NCBI RefSeq assembly: GCF_030384665.1
Contig: NC_083673.1
Coordinates: 939,501 to 1,003,500 of the forward strand
From: Lodderomyces elongisporus
Lineage: Eukaryota > Ascomycota > Pichiomycetes > Serinales > Debaryomycetaceae
Reading direction: 5' to 3'
DNA: 64,000 bases
The notes under the pieces are model-generated. The model searched no databases, was not told the origin of the DNA, and saw only the letters and a program-made list of their open reading frames with translations. Positions 54,064 to 64,000 of the stretch are shown piece after piece. The position numbers were made by a program, and so were the translations under genes. The stretch's first letter is position 1; every line of letters starts with the position of its first letter.

Positions 54064-54585
54064 TTATAACACATTTCTTACCACGTGTTCACCAACTTGA
54101 GCTTCTAAAGCACCGCCTTGTCCCGTACCAGTCACATCTATGGAACTCTTTAAATACTCTTGGTTCTTTGCATATGCCAAAGCGTAACATGCACTCGCAA
54201 GAGTAAAGAAAATGGCAACAACAATCAAACTTGTTGCCTGCAATGTACAACTCAACCATTGGATCACCGCGTTTAACAAGTAGAACCCACAGCGTGGCAA
54301 ATTACCGTCGAACTTACGGATGAAATTCGTAAAAGTGTCGGTTAATGGACAGATTCTCAACAAAAAGGGAACCTCGACAAATATAACAATCAATCCTTGA
54401 ACAATACAAATTACTGAAAAAATAATCACAAGATTGAAATGAAAGATGTTGGCTATACCAAGGGCAATGCATAGAAATATCGTGAATATACTAATCCATT
54501 GTCCGTATAGGGAAAAGTTTTTCTTTTTAAAGTCGTTGGAAAGACCGCCAAAAACGTTCTGTGTAATGGTTTCTCCTAATGCCAT
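54064..54585 (-). CDS. TVP18: Golgi membrane protein Tvp18
   Basis: Tvp18 is a small polytopic protein of late Golgi vesicles containing Tlg2, of unknown biochemical role. The 173-residue product starts MALGETITQNVFGGLSNDFK. It has four hydrophobic segments and the very conserved block EVPFLLRICPLTDTFTNFIR in the middle, followed by NLPRCGFY. The closeness to other yeast Tvp18 proteins (about 167 aa) is high over most of its length. The frame extends nine codons upstream, but only to a TTG; ATG 54585 is chosen. It diverges from the YGR210C-type GTPase gene. Confidence 0.94.
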   Translation of the reverse strand: MALGETITQNVFGGLSNDFKKKNFSLYGQWISIFTIFLCIALGIANIFHFNLVIIFSVICIVQGLIVIFVEVPFLLRICPLTDTFTNFIRKFDGNLPRCGFYLLNAVIQWLSCTLQATSLIVVAIFFTLASACYALAYAKNQEYLKSSIDVTGTGQGGALEAQVGEHVVRNVL

Positions 54586-55766
54586 TTTTTCAAAACTGCT
54601 GTTAATTTGCAAATATGATTGAGACTGTAATTAAATTGGATGTTGGACAACGTGCAGCTATACTTGAAATTAAAATCGAAATTGAAATTGAGATCTGTAA
54701 TTGAACTTGAATTTGAATTTGAATTTAAGTGTGGTGCTTGATATTGATGTACAATCAATTTTGTTGTTCTGTTTATATCTGCTTGTTTGACGCTCTGTCT
54801 TTTTCTCGCACTCGCACTCACAATCTCTTTTGCAAAGAAATTAAAAAAAAAGAGGAAGGAGGGGGGGATAAGGAGGAGGTACGAGGAGGAGAAGGAGGAG
54901 GAGCAGGAGGCTTTAGCGAGTGTTATATACAGGTCTTGGGGCCTTGTTTTTTTTTGTCCTTTTTTTTTTTTGGTGAACGGAGTTTCTTTTCATAATTTGT
55001 TTCTTTCCATAATTTGATACTTTTCACAATTGTTGTTGTTTAAAGTGATAGGAATAATGTAAAAGATACTCATTTGATATTGGTGTATGGGAATGTTTGA
55101 TTAGTTTAGGGAGAAAATAGCTATAAAAAACTATAGTCCATGAATTAGCGACGATTTTGCATTGTTTGCCACGTATAAGATTTAGCAGCAGATGGAGCTT
55201 GCTAGATACTAAAAGCTTTACATACTACGCTATAGCCACTTTAAGCTCTAACTCAACATCACTTTTCCCTCATTTGCGTCCATCCACATCCTCTACATTT
55301 CTTTTTTGTTTCTTCAAAAAAAGGTTAATCTTCATTAACCCAAAGAGAAACCAAAACTAAACAATTTTTTATATCAGCGTAGTAGAGGTATTTCGATCAA
55401 GAAAGCTATACAACAGACATTGGCGCTACCATCACGTCATCACTCACAACAATCTTTTTTTTTCTCAACTCAACTCAAAATTCAGCTTAACGTAACTTGA
55501 CTTAGCCTAGCTTAATTTTCTCTTCGGCATACATAGTCTCGCGCACTTTGTTATCGCACTTGGACTGAAAAATTGCAACTTGGATCAAACATAAACCATT
55601 TTCTTTTCTTTATCCTCTTTTTGAATATTTTAGTCTTTCTTCTTCTTCTTCTTCTTTTTCTTTTTCTTTTTTGGTTTATCCCTATTGTCTTTCTTCTTCA
55701 GCACCATCTTTATTGAAACCAACTTATATCAACCAGGTTTGACATTCTAGTGCATGGAAACTAGTT
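54586..55766. other. Divergent intergenic region (1.18 kb)
   Basis: This is the spacer between TVP18 and the GTPase gene. It has AATTTG-type repeats (about 54665-54725), a GGA-rich tract (about 54855-54912), and TTC repeats (about 55636-55660). No gene is seen. Confidence 0.5.
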
Positions 55767-57008
55767 ATGGGAAGGGAAATTGTTATTGGTTTGGTTGGCA
55801 AACCATCGAGTGGGAAATCCACCACATTAAATGCATTGACCGATGCCAATGCCAAAGTCGGAGCTTTCCCATTCACAACCATAGATCCAAATAAAGCCAC
55901 TGGGTACCTTGAGATAGATTGCGCGTGTGCTAGATTTGGCAAGCAGGATAAATGTAAACCTAATTATGGCTATTGTCGCAACGGGAAAAGAGGTGTGCCC
56001 ATTATGCTACTTGACGTTGCAGGATTAGTACCCAATGCGCACCTTGGCCGTGGATTGGGAAATAAATTTCTTAGTGATTTAACTGAGGCAGACTGCCTTA
56101 TCCATATAGTTGATGCAAGTGGTACGACTGATGCCGAGGGTAAAGCGACAAGAGGCTACGATCCACTAAATGATATTGACTGGTTACAAAATGAAATTTT
56201 TTATTGGATTTTGGGTAACTTAAAAGAAAGATGGGGGTCAGTTAAGAGGCGACATATTGCAACAAAACAAACGACATTAGAGACCATGAGACAACAGTTG
56301 GGTGGATATGTGGCTAACAAGAAACTTATTGGACAAGCATTGGACCTCATTCCAGACCTACCCCCTTTGCAAGATTGGGATGACGAGATGTTGGAAAATG
56401 TTGTGCGTGCATTTATGGAGGTGAAATTTCCCACTGTATTATCATTAAACAAAATGGACCATCCCGATGCCGATAAAAATGTATCGAAAATCATTTTGAA
56501 ATACCCAAAAAGCAAGGCAGTGCTATGCTCATCAATTACAGAGGTGTTCTTGCGGAAACTTGTGGCACAAAATTTCATAAAGTATGATCCAGGTACGGAA
56601 TTTGTGGATACAAAGGAAGATTTACCAGATGACCCCAATTTGCGCGATGTCGATGAAAAACTCATGAACCGAATAGAGAACATTAGAGATTTGGTATTGT
56701 ATAGATTTGGCTCAACTGGAGTTGTGCAGTTATTACAAGCTGCCGCGGAGTTGTTGGAGTTGGTTCCAGTATATCCAGTGAGACATATAAACAACTTTAC
56801 AGGAAATTCTGGAGATTCCGTCTTTCGCGATTGTATCTTGGTGAAACGGGGAACACCGGTGATTTCAGTGGCAAGAAAAATCATGGGAGATGTCACCATC
56901 GCCGCCATTGAAGGTGTAGGTGGTATGAAGATTGGAGAAGAGGATACTGTGGATGTTGGCAAAAACGATATTTTATCATTCAAATTGGTTCCAGGCAGCA
57001 AGACATAA
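55767..57008 (+). CDS. Obg/YchF-related GTPase, orthologue type of S. cerevisiae YGR210C
   Basis: This is a 413-residue TRAFAC GTPase of the Obg-HflX/YchF group with unknown cellular role. G1 is GKPSSGKST (residues 11-19), G3 is DVAG (83-86) followed by [15 protein letters not shown], and G4 is NKMD (228-231). A cysteine-rich insert, [19 protein letters not shown], between G1 and G3 is typical of the YGR210C/archaeal branch and not of Ola1. The C-terminus is a TGS-like domain ([20 protein letters not shown]). The length equals that of YGR210C (411). An ATG 12 codons upstream is in another frame, so 55767 stands. Confidence 0.9.
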   Translation: MGREIVIGLVGKPSSGKSTTLNALTDANAKVGAFPFTTIDPNKATGYLEIDCACARFGKQDKCKPNYGYCRNGKRGVPIMLLDVAGLVPNAHLGRGLGNKFLSDLTEADCLIHIVDASGTTDAEGKATRGYDPLNDIDWLQNEIFYWILGNLKERWGSVKRRHIATKQTTLETMRQQLGGYVANKKLIGQALDLIPDLPPLQDWDDEMLENVVRAFMEVKFPTVLSLNKMDHPDADKNVSKIILKYPKSKAVLCSSITEVFLRKLVAQNFIKYDPGTEFVDTKEDLPDDPNLRDVDEKLMNRIENIRDLVLYRFGSTGVVQLLQAAAELLELVPVYPVRHINNFTGNSGDSVFRDCILVKRGTPVISVARKIMGDVTIAAIEGVGGMKIGEEDTVDVGKNDILSFKLVPGSKT

Positions 57009-57342
57009 TTTTTTTACTTCTTTTCTTTTAAAATATTTTTTTTTTAAATAAAAAACAGAGTAGAAGCATAATCTTCTATGTGGATAAAGAAATGTAGATA
57101 TCTTGTGTTAATAAGAATGCAAAAAAAAATATAAAAGCATGGCAAGAATAAATAAAACTACATCCTGCCTAAATGAAAACTGAAAATTTATTGTTTTTAT
57201 ACAAAGAAGAAGAAGAGAAAGGAGAATTTTATGTGAGAACTATAGTTCAACAATTGTTGTTTCTATAAAATTCAGTGTATAAATCGATGTATATGTCCTT
57301 TTCATTCTTCTTCTGTTTCTATTGTTGTAGTGGAGGAGGAAA

Positions 57343-57376
<34 letters not shown>

Positions 57377-57687
57377 CAATCTTTCTTTGTCGTAAATTTT
57401 ACATTGCCTTGTCACGATTCTCACGCACTCCCTTTAAAGCTTACTTTGCCACAGTACTTGAAGATGACCTCACGATCGCGCATTTAGCATATCATAAACT
57501 TGCTTACAAGGTATATTGCCCATGATATATATACATATGTATAATTTTGTTTATTCTTCATAACCACATTTCCAACTCTTCATACACACAAATACCACAT
57601 AAAGACACACAATCATCCATCTGTTTCTACATATTTTCATATTTTCATATTTTCATACATACACATATCAATTGACTTAGAGTTATA
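57009..57687. other. Intergenic region (679 bp)
   Basis: This is an AT-rich spacer between the GTPase gene and FMP52 with a TA tract (about 57345-57374). No gene is seen. Confidence 0.5.
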
Positions 57688-58404
57688 ATGAGCAACAGTT
57701 TACTTATCCTAGGATCCACTGGATTGGTTGGTGGCCAAGTTGTCAAATTTGCCCAAACCTCAAAAGATTTTTCCAAGATTTTTACTGTTACTAGAAGAAA
57801 GCCAGAGTTTGCCAACACTGCTAGTACCACCGAGTCACCACGCATTGATACCATTGTTGAGACTGACTCGTCCAAATGGCCACAAGCTATAAGTAATCTT
57901 GAACCTGCACCCTTGGCTTACATCTCTGCATTTGGTACAACTCGAGCCAATGCTGGATCGGCAGAGAAATTTAAAGAGATTGATTATGGCATCAATTACG
58001 AAAGTGCTAAAGCAGCAAAAGAAGCAGGTGCCAAGGTATGTGTTTTAGTCTCGTCTTATGGTGCCAATGCCAAGTCACCTTTTTTGTACATGAAGACAAA
58101 AGGAGAATTGGAGAATGCCATAATCGACTTGAAGTTCCCATACACGATAATTTTACAGCCTGGTGTTTTACTTGGTGAGCGAAACGAGTCAAAGGGTTTT
58201 GGTAATGATTGGGCAGTGAAGTTTGGCAAACTTTGTAAAGGAACTTGGTTTGCTCCATTATTGCAACCAATCGAAGCTAGTGATTTGGGTAGAATTGCTG
58301 TTGAGTTTGCCGAGAGAGGATTGAAAGGTGAATTTAGGGAGAATGTTTTAAAGGTTAGTGGTTCTGAGTTGACTGAGCTAGTTGATGATTTTAAAATCGT
58401 TTAA
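57688..58404 (+). CDS. FMP52: Mitochondrial outer membrane-associated atypical SDR protein Fmp52
   Basis: This is a 238-residue atypical short-chain dehydrogenase (NAD(P)-binding Rossmann fold); Fmp52 is found with mitochondria, with unknown substrate. The N-terminus LLILGSTGLVGGQVVKF is the dinucleotide-binding turn (GxTGxxG). The blocks YISAFGTTRANAGSAEKFKE and VSSYGANAKSPFLYMKTKGE, with a Ser...Tyr-x3-Lys-like arrangement, match Fmp52 and the related human HTATIP2/TIP30. The length agrees with S. cerevisiae Fmp52 (231). The ATG at 57688 is the first in frame. Confidence 0.92.
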   Translation: MSNSLLILGSTGLVGGQVVKFAQTSKDFSKIFTVTRRKPEFANTASTTESPRIDTIVETDSSKWPQAISNLEPAPLAYISAFGTTRANAGSAEKFKEIDYGINYESAKAAKEAGAKVCVLVSSYGANAKSPFLYMKTKGELENAIIDLKFPYTIILQPGVLLGERNESKGFGNDWAVKFGKLCKGTWFAPLLQPIEASDLGRIAVEFAERGLKGEFRENVLKVSGSELTELVDDFKIV

Positions 58405-59011
58405 TGAGAAATAGATGTTTTTCCTTTTTTTTCTTTTCCTTTTTCTTTTCCTTTTTCTTTTCCTTTTTCTTTTCCTTTTTCTTTTCCTTTTTCTTTTCCC
58501 TTCCCCTTTTCATTTGTACTGTTAGTGTTATTTTTGTTTTTTGTTTTTGTAAATTTTGTTCTGTGAAATCAAGATGGTAAAAGGATAAAAATTGCAAAAA
58601 CAAACAAGTTAAGTAAGGAAAGACCAAATTCAATTTCCAACTAGCGCGTTTTTAAAGAATCCTTATTAGATAGAGAAGCCGTATCAGCTGTTTTCCTTAA
58701 GAGCAAAGCGATATCTCCGTATACGTTCCCGAAGAAAGGAGTACAAAAAAATAGAACAAAAAACAACAACAACAACAACAGTACATATATATTAGATTTT
58801 GATTAATTAGTTTCGAACCTAACCATATTTCAATTTTTGAAACAGTACAGCCTCTCCTGTTCAATATTATTTTAAAATTTTTTTTTTCTTCTTCTTCTTC
58901 TTCCTCCTTGCAAAAGCTTCAATTGTTTGACTTTGCATTTCAGCTCATTTACAAAACTTTCCCTATTTTTTTTTCTTCTGTTTATCCTTGTTTGTTAACT
59001 ACTGATCAACC
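58405..59011. other. Intergenic region (607 bp) with a 12-bp minisatellite
   Basis: It contains the pyrimidine repeat just after the FMP52 stop, CAA repeats (about 58763-58780), CTT repeats (about 58888-58902) and the SFH5 promoter. No gene is seen. Confidence 0.5.
58427..58499. repeat. 12-bp pyrimidine minisatellite (CTTTTTCTTTTC)
   Basis: About six tandem units of a pure T/C 12-mer begin roughly 25 bp after the FMP52 stop codon. On the minus strand it forms a Lys/Glu frame that is an artefact. Confidence 0.9.
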
Positions 59012-60274
59012 ATGCCTGAGGTAGACGAGGGAATCCAGAATCTATCAATTGAGAAAGCTGATGCAGGTGCAACTGCAACTGCAACTACGGCCGAAAAACA
59101 CAATCAGGCTCTGAACTCAACTCTGAAGACAGGCCTAGATAAGAGCGTGGAGTCTCAAACAGCTAATTCCGCTGGATCCAGCCCAACAAGCGCCACCAGC
59201 AGCAGCAACAACCCCCAATACTATGTAAAGTCTACCATCAAGTCAACCAAATTGAATGATGAACAGGCTCAGAAACTTACCAAACTTATCTCGTCTGTTC
59301 CTGATATTTTAAAGCAGACAAAAAATCCAGCATATGATGAAATATTTGGATATAGGATCAATTCTGATGATTTGGAGTATGTTGATATCCCCAAGCGTAA
59401 TGAGATTTTGTTAAAGTTTCTTGCGGCAGATAACTATGACTTGGACTTGGCAACAAAGAGATTGATTGCTACGTTTAATTGGAGAAATGAATTTCAGCCA
59501 TTACATGCTGCATTTGACGAAAAGTTTCACCAGGAATTGAATGAGTTGGGTGTTATCACCCAGTTTGCTTCGGGTAATGATAATCTCCATGTTATTACAT
59601 GGAATCTTTATGGTAATTTAAAAAGCCCCAAAAAGATTTTTCAAAAATTTGGCGAGGGTGCAGACGATGGACAGAGAGAGGGACTAGCTAAAAGCAGCAG
59701 CAACAGCAACAGCAGCAGCAGCAGCAGCAGCAGTAGTGGTAACAATAGAGGCAAGAATCTTCCAGGGAGTCAGTTTTTACGTTGGAGAATTGGGTTGATG
59801 GAGAAGGCTTTGCAGCTTGTTGACTTTACAGATTCCAAGAACCACAAGATTGCGCAGATTCATGATTATAACAATGTTTCGATGTTTAGAATTGATCCTG
59901 GGATGAAAGCTGCGACTAAGGAGATTATTGAGATTTTTGGACAAAATTATCCCGAGTTGTTGAGTACCAAGTACTTTATTAATGTTCCCTTGATCATGGG
60001 TTGGGTGTTTACTTTTTTCAAGACTATTGGAGTGATTAGTGCCGAGACGCTAAAGAAGTTTCAAGTATTGAATCACGGGGATTTAAAGGAAACGTTGCCA
60101 AAACAGGAGTTACCTGAGAGTTATGGTGGAGTTAAGAGTGCAAAGGGGGATCCAAAAAGAAGTTTATTTGATTTGGATGTGAGTGAAAGCATCAAGTTGA
60201 CAAAATACGGCCAAGTTGTGTTGCAAAGACTTGGCGATGAAGAGATTGCACATAATAATGACGAAGTAGAGTAA
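59012..60274 (+). CDS. SFH5: Non-classical Sec14-type phosphatidylinositol transfer protein Sfh5
   Basis: This is a Sec14-homology protein at the cell cortex and ER; Sfh5 of S. cerevisiae has been described as a heme-binding Sec14-like protein. The 420-residue product has a Thr/Ala/Ser-rich N-terminus (1-75). A CRAL-TRIO N-lobe (about 85-160) includes YDEIFGYRINSDDLEYVDIP. The lipid/heme pocket domain spans about 175-365 and includes YNNVSMFRIDPGMKAATKEI and YPELLSTKYFINVPLIMGWV. A Ser/Gly/Asn insertion at about 216-250, encoded by AGC repeats, splits the CRAL-TRIO domain. It is otherwise full length (S. cerevisiae Sfh5 has 294 residues plus no such additions). The ATG at 59012 follows a stop-rich leader. 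Confidence 0.93.
   Translation: MPEVDEGIQNLSIEKADAGATATATTAEKHNQALNSTLKTGLDKSVESQTANSAGSSPTSATSSSNNPQYYVKSTIKSTKLNDEQAQKLTKLISSVPDILKQTKNPAYDEIFGYRINSDDLEYVDIPKRNEILLKFLAADNYDLDLATKRLIATFNWRNEFQPLHAAFDEKFHQELNELGVITQFASGNDNLHVITWNLYGNLKSPKKIFQKFGEGADDGQREGLAKSSSNSNSSSSSSSSSGNNRGKNLPGSQFLRWRIGLMEKALQLVDFTDSKNHKIAQIHDYNNVSMFRIDPGMKAATKEIIEIFGQNYPELLSTKYFINVPLIMGWVFTFFKTIGVISAETLKKFQVLNHGDLKETLPKQELPESYGGVKSAKGDPKRSLFDLDVSESIKLTKYGQVVLQRLGDEEIAHNNDEVE
59690..59736. repeat. AGC trinucleotide coding repeat in SFH5
   Basis: AGC/AAC codons in tandem encode a Ser/Asn run inside the lipid-binding domain. Confidence 0.9.
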
Positions 60275-63237
60275 AGAACAAGAAGTATAGAAGAAGAAAA
60301 AAAAAGTATGAGAAGAGGTAGAGCAAGATAAAGAAAGCAATCACGTGTTTGCCATTGGAGTAAATTACATTTGACAACAGGTGTATGATATAAAGGATAA
60401 ATAGTTTAAAAGATTATAGAAGTTGAACTATAAAACATAGTATAGTTGTTTCTTTAATTAAAATCATGTATTTGTAAAAAAATAAAAAAAGAATGTTTTT
60501 TGTTGATCATTGGACCTGGGACCAGCAAAGATCAGATTAGAAACTAGTAAAGGAAGCGACAATATATTAATGTACACCGTGCTAAGAGCCATAGCCCAGG
60601 ATATATGTTTTGATGAATTTTTTTTTTCTCTCTCTTTTTTTTAATTTTGGAAAATATAAAATATAAAATATAAAATAGAAAGAGAGAACTATATCACAGA
60701 CAAACAGTTGGTAAAGAGCTACACCATTGTACAGAGTCAAAAGTTGGAAATTAGTTGTTTGTCATTGAACAATTGTGATTAAACTTGAAATGTAAGGGGA
60801 GGGAGGAAGGGGACGAAGAACGGCAACAGCAGATCAAACATAAGGTTTGGGCTGGGTAATGAGTATTCTTTAGTTGAAGTCAACAGTTCTTTGTAAAGCA
60901 TAGAAGCTTTGAAATTTCCATAAAACGATATTCAACATTGATACTAGGAAGATACATTCTCCGTTCGTTCCATGCTTACTAAATTGACAAAAAAAAAGAC
61001 CGGAAATGGAAAAACCAAAAAAAAAAAAAATCAAAGAGTAAAACATAAGATGACTCTGTTTTATGTAAGTTAAAGATATTGAATATGAAGAAATGCAAAG
61101 GGAAGTTAGGACAATTCCCTAAGAGACAGAAGAGTGGGCTGTAACTGTGGTTTTAGGGCCAAGATTGTATGAAGCGGACATTTATCTTTATCTTTTTACC
61201 TTTTCGCTATCCTTTTATTTTTAAAGAGTAAAGAATAATAAAAAAAAAAGGAAACAACAGTAACAATAGATATACCAGCAAGGGATGAAGATATATGATA
61301 CATGTAGAAACTAAAGAGTTGTTATGAGGGTTTGAAAGTAGTTAAAATTTGTTTGGAAGAAAATGGGTGTATTTTTCTATTTATTCAAACGAATAAGTAT
61401 CTCTCGAGTTGTCCATAGTTCAGTATAAGGTTCTCTCCTTCTCTCGAAATCAAAAACAAAGTGTAAAAGATTAGAAAAGAAAATAAAGACAACAGGAGAT
61501 TACAATAGGCGGAGTAGGCACAGACAAAGACTGAGACTGAGACTGAGACTGATAAGACTTCTTCTAGCTTATGATAATCTTCTTTGCATTGGGCCAAAAA
61601 AAAAGAGAGTATAGAAACAAAACCCTTGAGATATATCGCACATTTACAATTACAACCAAAACCACAACCACAACCACAACTACAACTTTTTTCCTCTTCT
61701 TCTTCTTCTTCTTCTTCTTCTTCTTCTTCTTCTTCTTCTTCTTCTTCTTCTTCTTCTTCTTCTTCTTCTTCTTCTTCTTCTTCTTCTTCTTCTTCTTCTT
61801 CTTCTTCTTCTTCTTCTTCTTCTTCTTCTTCTTCTTCTTCTTCTTCTTCTTCTTCTTCTTCTTCTTCTTCTTCTTCTTCTTCTTCTTCTTCTTCTTCTTC
61901 TTCTTCTTCTTCTTCTTCTTCTTCTTCTTCTTCTTCTTTTCTTCTTCTTCTTCTTCTTCTTCTTCGTCTTCTAGATTTTCTACTTACTACCGCATCCTTT
62001 TTGTTTGTTTGCTACATCACTTTATAATAAATCTCGACGTTGGGACATTCAACCTTTAGGACAAACACATTTATTTCTCCATCCCTTTCCCATATACCCT
62101 TGTTTGCCCTTCAACATACAGGTATCAGAAATATAAAGTAGAGAGAAACCTAAACTGCAATTTTAGAATCATATCTACAAATCTACAATTTGTGATCAAA
62201 AAAACTACCAAGAAAAAGTATCACCCACACCACCAGTTTTCCATTTTTCTTCTACTCCTCCCCCCCCCCCCCTCGATTTGTATACTCACCATCACAGTTT
62301 TGGAATCATTTATCAATCATTTATCACTTATTTGTTAAAGCATTCTTCAATTAGAGTGCAAGAAATAAAAAAAAGTGTCTTATAATTATATCCACCCCTA
62401 TTCTCGCTCCACTGCACTCCAACACCGCTTTACTTTACTCCACTTCACTGCATTTCACACCACCCACACACACCACACCACACCACTTGGATTTCTTGTT
62501 TTCTTTTTTTTTTATTATTTTATTTTATTTTTTTGTTTTTCATTTTTTGTTTTTTGTGACAAATTATTTGCGCTTATTGCCTAGATACATTCTCAACACG
62601 TAACCTCCCTCCTTAGTATATACCATTATAATTCAACCAACCACTACACACCTCCCCCTAAGGTTACCAAATCAAAAGAAGGGAAGAGAAAAGTACAATA
62701 CAGTACAAATATCATATTATAAACAATACACAATAAGTAATCAATAATAAAAAGAACGAAAAAGAGAAAGAAAAAGAGAAAGAACGAAACAGGAAAAGAA
62801 AAAGAAAAAGAAAAAGACAAAGATAAGAAAAGGAGAAAGAAAAGTTAAAAATAAAGGAAAGGTACACTGTTATATAATATTGGTATCTTCTTAAATAAAA
62901 CACATTTACTACCAGCAATAGTGCTATTCGAAATACAAAATAATATCCTTGCAATTTTCTTCTTTTCCCTTCTTACAGCTTCCCCAGTTTTATGAGAAAT
63001 CATTATCAAACTATATCGCAGTGATATCACCATCATTATCCAACTTTAGTGAAAACTATTGACCACAGATTTTTATCTTGCTTGACTCTTTCCATCCTTC
63101 CTTTCCTTCCCCAAAGGACATATACACACACACATATACACACACACACACACACACTAACTAGCCTGAATCTTCAAGAACCAGTTTTCTTTTTTCTCCA
63201 GTACTTAACATCAACAAAGAAATCCACCATTCTCACA
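60275..63237. other. 3.0-kb intergenic region, no gene recognised
   Basis: This is the spacer between SFH5 and the partial gene at the right edge. It holds the long TTC tract (61695-61972), AAAATATA repeats (about 60651-60676), a C13 run (62260-62272), GAAAAA-type repeats (about 62756-62850) and CA repeats (about 63125-63158). The large Phe and Ser frames across the TTC tract are artefacts. No CDS or RNA gene is supported. Confidence 0.6.
61695..61972. repeat. Very long TTC/GAA trinucleotide tract
   Basis: An uninterrupted TTC run covers 61695-61938 (about 81 triplets). After a one-base slip it continues as TTC to about 61965 with a final CGTCTTC. This is a pure polypyrimidine/polypurine mirror repeat in non-coding DNA, 1.27 kb upstream of the next gene. 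Confidence 0.97.
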
Positions 63238-64000
63238 ATGCATGGGAGTTTCAGCTTTGATAAGCTAAAAAGCAAAGTCAACCCACACAGAAATCCAAGT
63301 CACACCGAGAATGCAACCGATCATTCTCGAGGGAAAATTAGACGACTTAGTCTCGATCATGATAATAATGTTCGACAGGACATTATTAAGGGAATAACTC
63401 CCCCAAGAGAATCTTCAAGATTAAGATCCACTTCATTTTCCTTCATCCATGGAAACAGTCATAACAATAATAACAATAATAGTAATAACAATAATAATAG
63501 CAACAACAAGAACGACTCATCAGCAATTAACTCGTCGTCACATGGACATTTACACCTCAGTCGATCAAACCTCAGATCCAGATCTAGATCGGTCTCTACT
63601 TCAGCGTCAACATCAGCCTCAGTCTCAGCCTCAGTCTCACAGTCGCATTCCCACGCAGCACGAGCGCTATCTCCATCCAGCATATTCAAATCATCGAAAT
63701 CTAAAGATTTGTTTCACAATGAGTCAACCCAAATATTGCTGCAGAAATTACTCAATGAGCTACATGACTTGGGCTTGCAAATGCCAATACCAATAAAGAC
63801 ATTGTTGCAAGGGTCACCCTCCAAATCTATTAGAGTTTACGTGTCAAATTCAAACGATTGTATTTACCTACCCCCAGCAAGCTCTACAAGCTTTACATAT
63901 GAAGATGTGGAGAATGGAGGTAGTCAACAAAGAGAAGCCAGCTCATTCTTGCAAGATACCGCTAATAATTATAGTAATAGCTCAGGTAGTCGAAGATCAT
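63238..64000 (+). CDS. Unrecognised low-complexity protein, 5' part only
   Basis: The frame starts at ATG 63238 (MHGSFSFDKLKSKVNPHRNP) and is still open at the window edge after 254 codons. It contains an Asn/Ser run (about residues 73-95), an Arg/Ser patch (SNLRSRSRSVSTSAS) and alternating Ser/Ala/Val. Beyond that a more ordered part appears near 165-225: STQILLQKLLNELHDLGLQM, then SIRVYVSNSNDCIYLPP, ASSTSFTYEDVENG. This second part could be the start of a folded domain, perhaps a ubiquitin-like or RA-type strand pattern, but I do not recognise the family. One CTG codon in it would be serine. A long 5' spacer suggests a regulated gene; that is inference. Confidence 0.75.
   Translation, partial: MHGSFSFDKLKSKVNPHRNPSHTENATDHSRGKIRRLSLDHDNNVRQDIIKGITPPRESSRLRSTSFSFIHGNSHNNNNNNSNNNNNSNNKNDSSAINSSSHGHLHLSRSNLRSRSRSVSTSASTSASVSASVSQSHSHAARALSPSSIFKSSKSKDLFHNESTQILLQKLLNELHDLGLQMPIPIKTLLQGSPSKSIRVYVSNSNDCIYLPPASSTSFTYEDVENGGSQQREASSFLQDTANNYSNSSGSRRS

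Noticed and set aside
58391..58633. Minus-strand Lys/Glu-rich frame after FMP52
   Set aside because: It is the translation of the 12-bp pyrimidine minisatellite.
61571..62059. Long plus-strand frames of poly-Phe and poly-Ser
   Set aside because: They are produced only by the TTC repeat and have no other coding content.

Overview
The window is AT-rich nuclear DNA from a budding yeast of the CTG clade (CTG read as serine). It most likely comes from the Lodderomyces elongisporus / Candida parapsilosis group. Three things seen in the sequence point there. A CTG codon (270-272) falls at the serine of the highly conserved LLFxANRWE motif of thymidylate kinase. CTG runs in an AIR-type zinc-knuckle protein (52248-52274) and in a vacuolar amino acid transporter become serine tracts only under that code. 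The gene set (SFH5, FMP52, TVP18, GET2, DAM1, AIM14, SHY1) is typical of Saccharomycotina. The species name is an inference.

Layout. 1-8.9 kb: 5' part of CDC8, a 3.7-kb non-coding stretch, an intron-containing SVL3/PAM1-like gene and a MICOS subunit. 9-16 kb: an AVT3/AVT4-type vacuolar transporter, tRNA-Glu(CTC) and a very large low-complexity protein with a C-terminal Sel1/TPR-like domain. 16-25.5 kb: a 4-kb divergent spacer, ETR1, an unknown acidic protein with one hydrophobic segment, and a GAT1/GLN3-type GATA factor. 25,976-29,040: a complete, apparently recent LTR element. 31-46 kb: the SF3b subunit YSF3, a polytopic membrane protein, GAD1, SAC1, DAM1, a possible 82-residue gene, GET2 and SHY1. 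47-60 kb: an RCF3-like protein, AIM14, an AIR1/2 TRAMP subunit, TVP18, a YGR210C-type GTPase, FMP52 and SFH5. 60-64 kb: a long spacer with a very long TTC/GAA tract, then the 5' end of an unrecognised low-complexity gene.

There are no operons. Genes stand singly on both strands with their own promoters. The themes are mitochondrial function (MICOS, ETR1, SHY1, RCF3-like, FMP52), membrane and lipid traffic (SAC1, SFH5, GET2, TVP18), RNA metabolism (YSF3, AIR1/2), nitrogen and amino-acid handling (GATA factor, AVT, GAD1) and chromosome segregation (DAM1). Spacers are unusually long (up to 4 kb) and full of microsatellites, 12-bp minisatellites and mono-G/C tracts.

The most interesting object is the 3,065-bp LTR element. 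It has two 430-bp LTRs that read as identical, 5-bp target duplications, a primer-binding site that fits the 3' end of a tRNA-Gln, and a polypurine tract. It carries only one intact 689-codon reading frame. That frame shows no gag zinc knuckle, protease, reverse transcriptase, RNase H or integrase, but does have several predicted membrane segments.
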